64,000 nt of DNA from NCBI GenBank assembly GCA_902728285.1, contig CACVBU010000053.1:696808-760807 (forward strand). The letters are read 5' to 3'. A model generated the notes under the pieces. The model saw only the letters and a program-made list of their open reading frames with translations, was not told where the DNA came from and ran no database searches. Source of the DNA: Clytia hemisphaerica (Eukaryota > Cnidaria > Hydrozoa > Leptothecata > Clytiidae). Positions 55,101-64,000 of this stretch are shown piece after piece. Position numbers and translations under genes: made by a program. Positions within the stretch are counted from its first letter, which is position 1; each line of letters starts with the position of its first letter.

Positions 55101-58100
55101 CTTTGAAAGGTTGTTGGAGACTTGAAATATGATTTCATTCACCGAAATTTTGGCATACTTTTAATCCTTGGTTGTATGTATTTCTGTCAGAGTTATTTCT
55201 TTTTTTTTGGGACCCATGGACAAGTTTTAGCGCTAAAACATGGTTGGAAACTTACCTCGCTAAAATTGATTTTTTAAACGTTCGAAAACTTTAAAGTTGT
55301 TAAACTTTATAGTACAATATTACTGATTTAATATCGTATTTTTGAAGTACATTTTTAATGAATTATTCAGAATTGGTGCAAATGTGCCGAATATTTTGGA
55401 TGGTTTTGTTGTTTGAAAATTATTTTCAAAGCTCCAAATATTCTTGAAATAATTTCTTTTAGAATAAAGATATTTGTGACATCAGCTTTTTGGTGGATTA
55501 TGATCAAATACAAGTTTTGGATTTATCGCACAACAGGCTTGAAGGTATACCTCCATTTGCTAATGTGATACAATGTGTGTGATGTTACAATGTGGTATTA
55601 TTCAATATTATGTGTAGTTTATAGTGAATTTATTTCAAAGCAAAGTACTATAATTTTTTTTGCAAATAAGTTACTTTTCATACTTAATTTCCAACTGCTT
55701 CCAACTCAAACACTGTTTTTCTTTTTTAGATCTAAGCATGCTGAAGTGTTTACCATTTTTGATATCTCTTAATGTTTCCAACAATCAACTGAAAAAAATT
55801 ATTGACTTTACACCTCCACTTCGGATCAGGGTAAGTCATGCCTTTTTTTATACGGATGGTGTTTTTCCAATTCATCATGATTATTCTAAACTATTTGGGA
55901 AAAATCATCCTGAACTATTCTTACGATATTCTTAGGTTAGAAGCCAAAATCTAGTATGCAATACATACCTCAAAATTTGGTATTTTTATAGACTTCTTTT
56001 ATCATTGCTGGGGATTAATTGGCATTTTAAGGTTAGAATTCCTTTAAAAATTGCATTCTTAGGTTCAGTTGCCAAATTGTGCATCTACACTTGTTCAAAT
56101 GTACAAGAGATGGGATCTGTATGTGAAAAATATCTGCGTGTAAAAGTTAAAAAATTGTTTCAAGAAAAATGAGGTATAGATCATTAAGAAATGTTTGGTC
56201 AAGGGGTAATAAAAGCAATAAAATCAATATATGTATAAAGTATATTCTTATAAAGGAAAGCGTGTAATAAACATCTGTATTTTGGAAATTCACGATGTAG
56301 AACTCAGAAAGGTTGACTTGTGCTGTTATTAAATATTTCCCGTTTTCCAAAAGGGAAATATTTGTTAAAACGGGCTTTCTCCATAATAATAATAATTATC
56401 AGTGTCAAAACGCCTTCCGTACGCCCTGACTGACGCCCGTTTTAGTGCCTAAAGAAAGTCTAATTTATAAGAATCAAATCAATATCTCTTGATTGAAGGC
56501 AATATGCCTTTCGGTAATTAGTTCTTACAAAGTAAACAAAGGATGGCGAAAAAGATGAGCATATTTATTTTTATTATAAGCATCTACTTTATAAGAATCA
56601 AATCAATAACTCTTGATTGAAGGCAATATGCCTTTCGGTAATAAGTTCTTACAAAGTAAACAAAGGATGGCGAAAAAGATGAGCATATTTATTTTTATTA
56701 TAAGCATCTACTTTATAAGAATCAAATCAATATCTCTTGATTGAAGGCAATATGCCTTTCGGTAATTAGTTCTTACAAAGTAAACAAAGGATGGCGAAAA
56801 AGATGAGCATATTTATTTTTATTATAAGCATCTACTTTATAAGAATCAAATCAATAACTCTTGATTGAAGGCAACATGCCTTTCGGTAATTAGTCCTTAC
56901 AAAGTAAACAAAGGATGGCGAAAAAGATGAGCATATTTATTTTTATTATAAGTGTCTACTTTATAAGAATCAAATAAATTTCAGAATTTTCAGCGTTTTC
57001 ACTGTGATAACATGTGAGCGATAACTTCTCTTTTTGAGATGTGAGCGACTGTCTATCCCATGTCATCTCAAAAGTAAAGTTGAAACCAAGCTTTCTTCCT
57101 CCAACTTAAATTTTATCGATAAAACGAATTTAAAATCTACACATGCGTTATTTTGCTTACTTAGGGATATTTCGATAGGAAGCTCTGCAGGGCATTCTTA
57201 GCGACAGCTACTTGCTAGTATATGTCAATAATGACTTTCATTTTTAAGGAAATATTTAGTCGCATTTTTGCGAATCTTGTTTGATCTATTTCTTCTTTCA
57301 ATTTACTTGTAGGAGATGAATTTCTCGAACAACAAGATTTCTACCATTGCAGATTTATCAATGCATGCTTCACTTCATACTCTATTATTAGACTGTATCT
57401 TTTCTCTCCTCTTCGTCTCACCCTCGATTCAGAGCATGATTTTAAACTTTACGATGTTATGTAAAGCTGCATTTTTTGAAACAACTGGAATAAGCAAGAA
57501 AAATTTAATTTATTGTTCTACTTGGAGATAGACCTTCAAAAAACTATGGGTCGGTCGGTTGGTATAATATAAATTTTCTTAAAATCTAGGGTCGATTTAT
57601 ATTGGGTAAGTAATTTCTTTAACAAACAAACAATTAATTGAATAGTCAATGAAATTGAAGAAATATCTGGTCTTGTAAATTGTGCAAGTTTGAAGAATCT
57701 CAGTATTTCCAATAACAGAATCTCAAAGATCACCGGTTTATCAAAACTCAATCTCAAACAGCTTGACCTGGTAAGTGTTTTTCAAAAAATACCATTTTCG
57801 GAAACTACTAATTCAGGGCTGTCCAGCTGTGGGAATGATTTTTTCTGAAAATCCCTCTAGAAAAATGCTGACGTCATCGGAAAACGCCCAAAACGTCGAT
57901 TTTTCGCCTTAAAAATGCTATTTCTCGGCACCAGGTGGTAGAAACTTAACAAATAACCCCATTTTCTTCATCTACTTTTCACGCTGAATCCGTTGGTAGA
58001 TATTTGATTTTGAGAAACCCTTGATAAGTTCTATCGATTAACTAAAAATCGATTCACGCGAAAACTGCAGGAGATTTGAAGGGCAAATTTTTTTTGTCAA

Positions 58101-61100
58101 TTCTACACCCTATTAGGAGCATAATATCAAAAATTTGCCCTGATCTAAGGGGTGCCCTACGAAAATCATTTTTAAGGCCTCTTCTGAATCTCGGACGCTG
58201 GTCTATTGATCATTATTGCTATTGGAAAGATTTAGAAGAGTTTAAATACACGTTCTTTTTTAAGAACATCCAAAATCTAGCCTTAGGATGTTCTTAAGTT
58301 TTAAGCCTAAAAATGTTCTTAACATGGTCTTATTTTTACCATTTTGTGAGTGTTTTGTCCATTTTTCTAAGAAATTCGGTGTTTCAGAGTCCACAAATCT
58401 TTTCAATGTTTTTAACTTGTTCTTAACATTTTGGCCATCGAAGCCTTATGTTCTTATATAGTTTGCTCTTATAATAAAGTATTCCAATATTCCAATTTTC
58501 TTTTTTATTCGTGAAAGTTATCGTTTTATTTTGCAGAGCTACAATGATATCAGAAGAATTGAAAATCTACAAGATTTGGAGTTTATTCAGGTAGCAAAAA
58601 ATATATTTTCCCCTTCTCACATACCCGATGGAGTTTCATCAGCCAGTGGCGTTAAAAATAAACCAAAACTTAGGATTGATATTGATATTCCCATGTTTTT
58701 TATGGCTGGGGATTTGAATTCCATTGTTTTCTAGCCATAAAATTCAGTGGGGATGGAAAAAATAGCACAATATTTTGCAGTGAGGATTTGCTTATCTAAA
58801 TATTTTCATTTGGGACAAAATTATTCTTAATTTTAAACTGTTAATTCAAAATTAAACTTTTCTACTGATTGTAGGCAGTAGAAAAGTTTAATTTTGAATT
58901 AACAGTTTAAAATTAAGAATAATCAAAAATGGGTTTGATTCGAAAGCTTTCATGTTTTGTCTGTAAATAAAATAATCAAATGATATGATGATCTTCCAAT
59001 CAAACGTTCTCATGCGATCTCTGAGCAAACATTAAGTTACTACCGTGGCTTCGTTTTTACCTTGCAGTATCTGAACTTGAGTTTCAACAACATCCGAAGT
59101 TTGCGTGGTTTACAAGAACATGGCTACCTGGAAGAAATTAATCTACACAAAAATCAAGTGAGAATTTCTTCGTAGAGATGGATCAGTTACTAATATTGAG
59201 AGGCTTAAAAGACTGAACTAAAAATTAAAGAAATCTTCAAATCTTGTCTTGGCTAATGTTGCAGCTTTTCCTTCTGTTTCCCAATTTTAAGCCTTGAAAG
59301 AACGAAAATCCCTTTTTCCATAATTTACATATCTGTCCAGATTTACCAAAGGCAGTTTCAAAAATTCTTATTCTTGAAAAAAGAACACTATAAAACTCTC
59401 TGTTTACTTTCAGATTTTGGATCTTTCTGAAATTCGCTATTTGCGAGATTTGCGGATGCTTCGTATTCTCAACTTGAGTGAAAACCCTATCAAGGTATGC
59501 AACCCAGGTTTATTCCGAGTTTTCTCATTCCTCTAGTTACCACTTTTATGCAGTAAAATGCAACAATGTAAAGTCGGTTTTCTGATCAATTTCCTGGTCG
59601 AAACTAACTTGGTCTGACTTTCTAAAGTCCATTCGTGAATGTTTCAAATGGAAAAAATTATGTACTGTTTAAGAGATAATTCAGGTACTATAACTTTTGA
59701 AAGAAATGATTTGAGATCTTTAGAAAACGAAGATGAAAAACGTGAGAAACCTCATTTTTTTTCGACTCCGACGAGTTTCCTTCTAGAGGCTGTAACCTAC
59801 GATGCTGGAAGTCTGCGGGAAAATAACTAAATAGCTCAGATCAAAACGCTTCAAAGTACGTATATACTAAAAATTAAGTTTTTAGCAGAACAGGATAACA
59901 GGTTCATTTCTTTCTTCGTCATTTTTATGAATTGAAGTATTGGTTAAAAAAATGGCAAGCAAAACAAAGAATAGCGCACACTTAAAGCGAATAAAGTTTA
60001 TTCGGTAGAAACAACACCGGGGGGACACTCATATGATCTGACCTACGTCATGTGCCGCGCTTAAAGGTGTGGTTTTTTCAGCATCCCAAAATGCACTGTA
60101 CGGGTGTGTTTCTGTGAGATTGCACTGCAAGGGTCGAATTTTAAAACAAATTTAAAATAATTGTTAAAAAGAAAGGTTTTTACTTCTCGTTTGTTTGAAA
60201 AAGTTTCTATTGTCTGAAAATTACAGCTGACAAGAATAATTTTCTCAGTCTTTCCCAAGCTTCTTTGTTCACGCAGATTTACAGCTGAGGAATATAGTGC
60301 ACTATAAGGGTTGGGTAAATCAAGAGAAAATGCACTGAAAGGGTACCTTTTCAGCTATATTGAGCTGCACAAGGGTACGATTTTGAAAAGCAGATTTTGC
60401 GCGGCACATACCGTTGTTTCGAAATCGAATGCCCCCCCCGGGAAACAACAGAACGATGATGAAAATGTCTTGACTTCAACGGTTTTTATTTTTCAGGAGC
60501 ACAAAATGGTCACTTCTTTCTTGTTAGTTTTCTCATCATTCTGGTTTTGAACAAAACCTGGAAACTTCGATTTGTTACAAATATTTACTTATAATGAAGT
60601 AGCTTCTTTTTCTTTTCTCGAATTTCTACTTCTGTTGACTTATGTTTTTAGTTGCCTGAAGATTGTCACCAAGGTGGCATGAAACTGCCCCAGTAGCCGA
60701 ATAAAAAAGTGTTTTTCTTCCTGACTGACTTCTTTTGTTAACTTTAATCCTTAATTATATTTTGTAATTTGACCAGGAAATCGAGTCATACAGAATATCT
60801 GCTGTCTTTAAACTTTCCAAACTGGTGGAGCTAGATGAAATGCAAGTCACACCTGAAGAAAAAGTAAATTTAAAGCATGTAGATTTTGGAGGCAATAACA
60901 GTAACGGGGTTGTTAAGGCGAGACAAATTATTTTATTGTTCTACTACAGGAATACCTTCAGAAAATTATGGGTCGGTCGTTTTGAAGACGTTTTTATGAT
61001 TCGATAAGAACTCAAGTCTTGAAGTTGTGGATAAGTGTTGACTGTTGTTTTTTTAACCAATTAGGTTCACGCTTGCAATTTCTTTCAACCAAGTAAAGAA

Positions 61101-61765
61101 CTTTCAGCGACCAAGGATCACATGTACAACTTAATGAAGTTTTATCAACAACCTCAACGGCTGATGGACAGGTATAGGCTCTCAAAGAGAAAATATGAAA
61201 AATAATTTATTTATTTATTTATTTATTTTATTTTATGTCTGAACATTGTTTTTGCATCAAATACCCGAGGGGGGGGGTACTTAGGAAAAATGGGTGCTGG
61301 GTATGTGAGGACGGTAAGGGCCGGTTTTCTCACCTTCCAAATTCTCTCTAAGGGTCGCAAAAATTAGAAGGCCTAAATTTGTTTCTTCATGAACGACTGG
61401 ACATCCATCTCCTTTGTTTTTTGTAGAATATTGTCGGATTTTTTTACGACTCTCTAAGGGTCACTTTTTTAGCAATTTTGTCTCTCTAAGGGTCACCTTT
61501 TCAGCAAAAATCAGTCTCTCTAAGGGTCGGTTTTCGGAGGTCCCGTCCGTACATACCCCTCATTCGCCAACCCTATTCCCCCGCCAGGATCAAATGATAC
61601 ACTTTCAATAAATATTTGCCTTATTTCTCTTTCCAATTATCCTTTCAGCTCATTACCAATATTGGAACCATATCCAATGCTAATCATCACAGGTCCTCTT
61701 GGATTGTCCAAGAAGCAACTCGTCAAACAACTAAGCACCGAATTCTCAAACTTTTTCAGCAAAGT
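52130..61765 (+). CDS. LRGUK: Leucine-rich repeat and guanylate kinase domain protein (LRGUK), 3' end beyond window
   Basis: Exons: 52130-52240, 52753-52785, 52884-53012, 55463-55544, 55730-55830, 57313-57394, 57646-57770, 58537-58590, 59068-59157, 59414-59494, 60777-60863, 61065-61171, 61649-61765; all phases agree (399 codons so far). The ATG follows an acceptor (CACTCACAG) directly. Order: acidic N-terminus (1-75), SDS22-like LRRs (about 92-297; IQVLDLSHNRLE, LNVSNNQL, NEIEEISGL, YLNLSFNNIRSLRGL, ILNLSENPIK), a cap and linker (KFYQQPQRLMD) and the start of guanylate kinase (PYPMLIITGPLGLSKKQL). Known vertebrate LRGUK is needed for sperm head shaping and axoneme growth. The P-loop here is degenerate. 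The rest of the kinase domain and the C-terminus lie beyond the window; no further exon was recognised in 61766-64000. Confidence 0.93.
53186..54705. mobile_element. GGACCTACC-family element in LRGUK intron 3
   Basis: Starts GGACCTACCCC and ends GGTAGGTCC. It contains three successive units with the words GTGACGGAGC or GTGACAGAAC, GGGCAAATTTGGGCC (degraded in the third) and GGACTTTGTG or GGACTTAGTG, plus AAGCATACAT(C/T)AATGTTCTTAG. It is the best intact reference for the copy at 26756-31298. Confidence 0.75.
56467..56962. repeat. 124-bp tandem repeat, four copies, in LRGUK intron 5
   Basis: ATAAGAATCAAAT(C)AA recurs at 56467, 56591, 56715, 56839 and 56963, exactly 124 bp apart. Copies differ by very few bases: 1 and 3 have ATATCTC, 2 and 4 ATAACTC, so a 248-bp dimer was probably duplicated. 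Confidence 0.95.
57511..57558. repeat. Short intronic repeat, copy 1 (copy 2 at 60934-60979)
   Basis: ATTGTTCTACTTGGAGATAG...CTATGGGTCGGTCG resembles 60934-60979 in another LRGUK intron, same orientation. Confidence 0.5.
58820..58923. repeat. Perfect 47-bp palindrome with 10-nt loop in LRGUK intron 8
   Basis: 58820-58866 and 58877-58923 are exact reverse complements around GATTGTAGGC. With no mismatch in 47 bp it must be recent or maintained. Confidence 0.95.
60018..60440. mobile_element. Element related to 39215-39855, in LRGUK intron 10
   Basis: Shares ACACTCATATG(G/A)TC, GC(T/G)CTTAAAGG and repeated CACTGTA(A/C)GGGT words with 39215-39855. The right end is near the GCGCGGCACATACC and CCCCCCCGGG block. 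Confidence 0.5.
61202..61236. repeat. (ATTT)n microsatellite
   Basis: Seven to eight tetranucleotide units in LRGUK intron 12. Confidence 0.9.
61265..61590. mobile_element. Imperfect-TIR MITE with TCTCTAAGGGTC repeats
   Basis: The left part (GGGGGGGGTACTTAGG, GGTATGTGAGGACGG) is inverted at the right end (CCGTCCGTACATACCCCTC). TCTCTAAGGGTC recurs four times. A fragment is at 10448-10520. Confidence 0.55.
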
Positions 61766-61850
61766 GTAAGTTCTTTTTTTGTACAACACTGAAACCGCGC
61801 ATTGCGCTATTTCAGAAAAAAACTAAGCTGAGGCGTAAATAAAAAAAATG

Positions 61851-62226
61851 TAGTGTTTCCGGAAACCGCCCGGGTGAAAAAAAGTCTTTTCTGACCGGGC
61901 CCCCGGGTCCGTGCCCCCCCCCTGTTGAGGATATATCGGATTTCCAGGGGGTTAACGATTTTTGTTCAAAAGTGTATATCCAGGGGGTTAATATCTACAA
62001 GGGAGCGGATATCTAGGGATTAAGGTGTCTTTTCAAGTAAAAAATACGATATCCAGGGTAAGCATCTTTATAAGAGAGGATATCCAGAGGGTTGAACATA
62101 TTTGTAAGAATGAATGGTCTTTACTAATAAAGTAGGATATCCCCCTGGTTTGATACTTCGAAAAATCAATATCCTCAACAGTGGAGGTAAATTTTTTTTC
62201 TGGAAAAGCCCATTCCGGAAACACTA
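61851..62226. mobile_element. 376-bp MITE with TAGTGTTTCCGGAA ends
   Basis: A 14-bp perfect inverted repeat at 61851 and 62213-62226; TA at each extremity may be the target duplication. The interior has six copies of a GGATATCCAGGGGGTT-like motif. It lies in the LRGUK intron after exon 13. Confidence 0.65.
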
Positions 62227-62233
62227 AATTTTT

Positions 62234-63919
62234 GGACCTACCTCCGGGTGCCCCGGTGGAGGTCCTATAAATTAACCCATGTCCGTTCGTTCGTCCGTCC
62301 GTCCGTCCGTCTGTTACCAGCTTTTCTCAGGATTGGCTCATTAGTTTTTTCTGATTTTTTGCACAATGATGCAAAATGGCAATGCCCAGAACGTGACGGA
62401 GCCCGATTTTTGAGAAAAAATTTATTTGGGCAAATTTGGGCCAAAAACTACCTAAAAATAGGGTTTTTTGGACTTTGTGCAAAATCCTGTCATTACTTTT
62501 TTCTGATTTTTTTGTACAAAGATGGAGGGCAAGATTCTCTAAAGAATGGCTGAAGTGGTTTTTCCCGGAAAATTCTTATTCGCCTTAAAAAAACGGATTT
62601 TCGTATTTTGGGGGAAATTCCCTTTAACCAAATAAGAAAATATAGCTTTTCTCAATGTTGACTTGTTATTTTTTTCAGATTTTTTGCACAATGATGCAAA
62701 ATGGCAATGCCTAAAATGTGTCGGAGCCCGATTTTCGAAACAAAATATATTTGGGCAAATTTGGGCCAAAAACTGCATAAAAATAGGGTTTTTTGGACTT
62801 TGTGCAAAATTCTGTCATTACTTTTTTCTGATTTTTTGTACAAAGATGGAGGGCAAGATTCTCTAAAGAATGGCTGAAGTGGTTTTTCCCGGAAAATTCT
62901 TATTCGCCTTAAAAAACGGATTTTCGTATTTTGGGGAAATTCCCTTTAACCAAATAAGAAAATATAGCTTTTCTCAAAGTTAACTCATTATTTTTTTCTG
63001 ATTTTTTGCACAATGATGCAAAATGGCAATGCCTAAAATGTGACGGAGCCCGATTTTCGAAAAAAAATATATTTGGGCAAATTTGGGCCAAAAACTACCT
63101 AAAAATAGGGTTTTTTGGACTTTGTGCAAAATTCTGTCATTACTTTTTTCTGATTTTTTGTACAAAGATGGAGGGCAAGATTCTCTAAAGAATGGCTGAA
63201 GTGGTTTTTCCCAGAAAATTCTTATTCGCCTTAAAAAACGGATTTTCGTATTTTGGGGAAATTCCCTTTAACCAAATAAGAAAATATAGCTTTTCTCAAA
63301 GTTAACTCATTATTTTTTTCTGATTTTTTGCACAATGATGCAAAATGGCAATGCCTAAAATGTGACGGAGCCCCGATTTTCGAAAAAAAAATATATTTGG
63401 GCAAATTTGGGCCAAAAACTACCTAAAATAGGGTTTTTTGGACTTTGTGCAAAATCCTGTCATTACTTTTTTCTGATTTTTTGTACAAAGATGGAGGGCA
63501 AGATTCTTTAAAGAATGGCTGAAGTGTTTTTTTCCTGGAAAATTCTTATTCGCCTTAAAAGACGGATTTTCGTATTATGGGGAAATTCCCTTTAACCAAA
63601 TAAGAAAATATAGCTTTTCTCAATGTTGACTCATAATTTTTTTCTGATTTTTTGCGCAATGATGCAAAATGACAATGCCCAAAATGTGACGGAGCCAGAT
63701 TTTTAAGGAAAATCTTTTTTGGGCAAATTTGGGCCAAAAACAGCTTAAAAGGTTTTTTGGGTCTGAACGGTTTAAGTGATTTTCGTATTTGGGGACATTC
63801 CTTTTTAGTACTATTTTACATTATTCAACACACAAGCTTTATTTTTCCATTCTGAATTTTTGTACAATTATTGTCACTTTTTTCTTATTTTCATCTGATG
63901 TTAATCATTAGGTAGGTCC
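62234..63919. mobile_element. GGACCTACC-family element with five internal 322-bp units
   Basis: Starts GGACCTACCTCC (62234) and ends GGTAGGTCC (63911-63919). The anchor GCACAATGATGCAAAATGGC, or a close variant, recurs at 62361, 62686, 63008, 63330 and 63654 (spacing 322-325). Its right flank word ATTCAGCATGTTGCTTG is shared with the fragment ending at 13378. Confidence 0.75.
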
Positions 63920-64000
63920 ATTCAGCATGTTGCTTGTTTTATTTTCGCCTGAGGGAAAGACCCTTAGGTTTTTTATGTTCCAAACCACCCTGGACGTCAC
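63920..64000. other. Window end, nothing recognised
   Basis: Probably LRGUK intron; no exon seen. Confidence 0.4.

Noticed and set aside
62248-63737. Repeated short frames of 60-100 codons on both strands (for example FFGLCAKSCHYFFLIF)
   Set aside because: They recur in each 322-bp unit of a non-coding transposon and are broken differently in each copy.

Overview
The window is nuclear DNA from an invertebrate animal. The evidence is spliced genes with GT/AG introns of roughly 0.1 to 2.5 kb, an SRPK-type kinase, a class B seven-transmembrane receptor, an LRGUK orthologue, and CR1-like and DIRS-like retroelements. It is AT-rich and heavily loaded with transposons. The sequence does not fix the phylum.

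Layout: 1-3984 is the decayed minus-strand copy of a CR1-like LINE. 4537-13378 is a nest of mobile elements: a TIR element, a foldback, a DIRS fragment whose recombinase frame is split by a 152-bp MITE with a 6-bp target duplication, a 3-kb TIR element filled with 184-bp tandem repeats, and smaller MITEs. 14832-26022 (+) is an SRPK protein kinase gene in at least 13 coding exons, with two extra candidate first exons inside its large first intron. 26756-31298 is a transposon with GGACCTACC/GGTAGGTCC ends that holds two almost pure G/T tracts, the larger one 2.1 kb, and a nested element. 31922-35950 (+) is a large-exon gene for a class B-like GPCR with a duplicated cysteine-rich ectodomain. 36222-49200 is mostly transposons, foldbacks and minisatellites, including a 4-kb inverted structure with 19-bp minisatellite arms. 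50803-51570 holds a possible last exon and a small ORF closely upstream of LRGUK, whose 13 recognised exons run from 52130 to 61765 and continue past the window edge. The LRGUK introns carry further transposons, a 124-bp tandem repeat and a perfect 47-bp palindrome. The window ends in another GGACCTACC element (62234-63919).

The three well supported host genes do not form one pathway. SRPK phosphorylates SR splicing factors, the receptor is a membrane protein of unknown ligand, and LRGUK is known from sperm head and tail assembly. The small ORF beside LRGUK lies on the same strand in a compact, operon-like spacing. Most other sequence is repetitive. The long open frames in the G/T tract and in the 19-bp minisatellites are composition or period artefacts, not genes.
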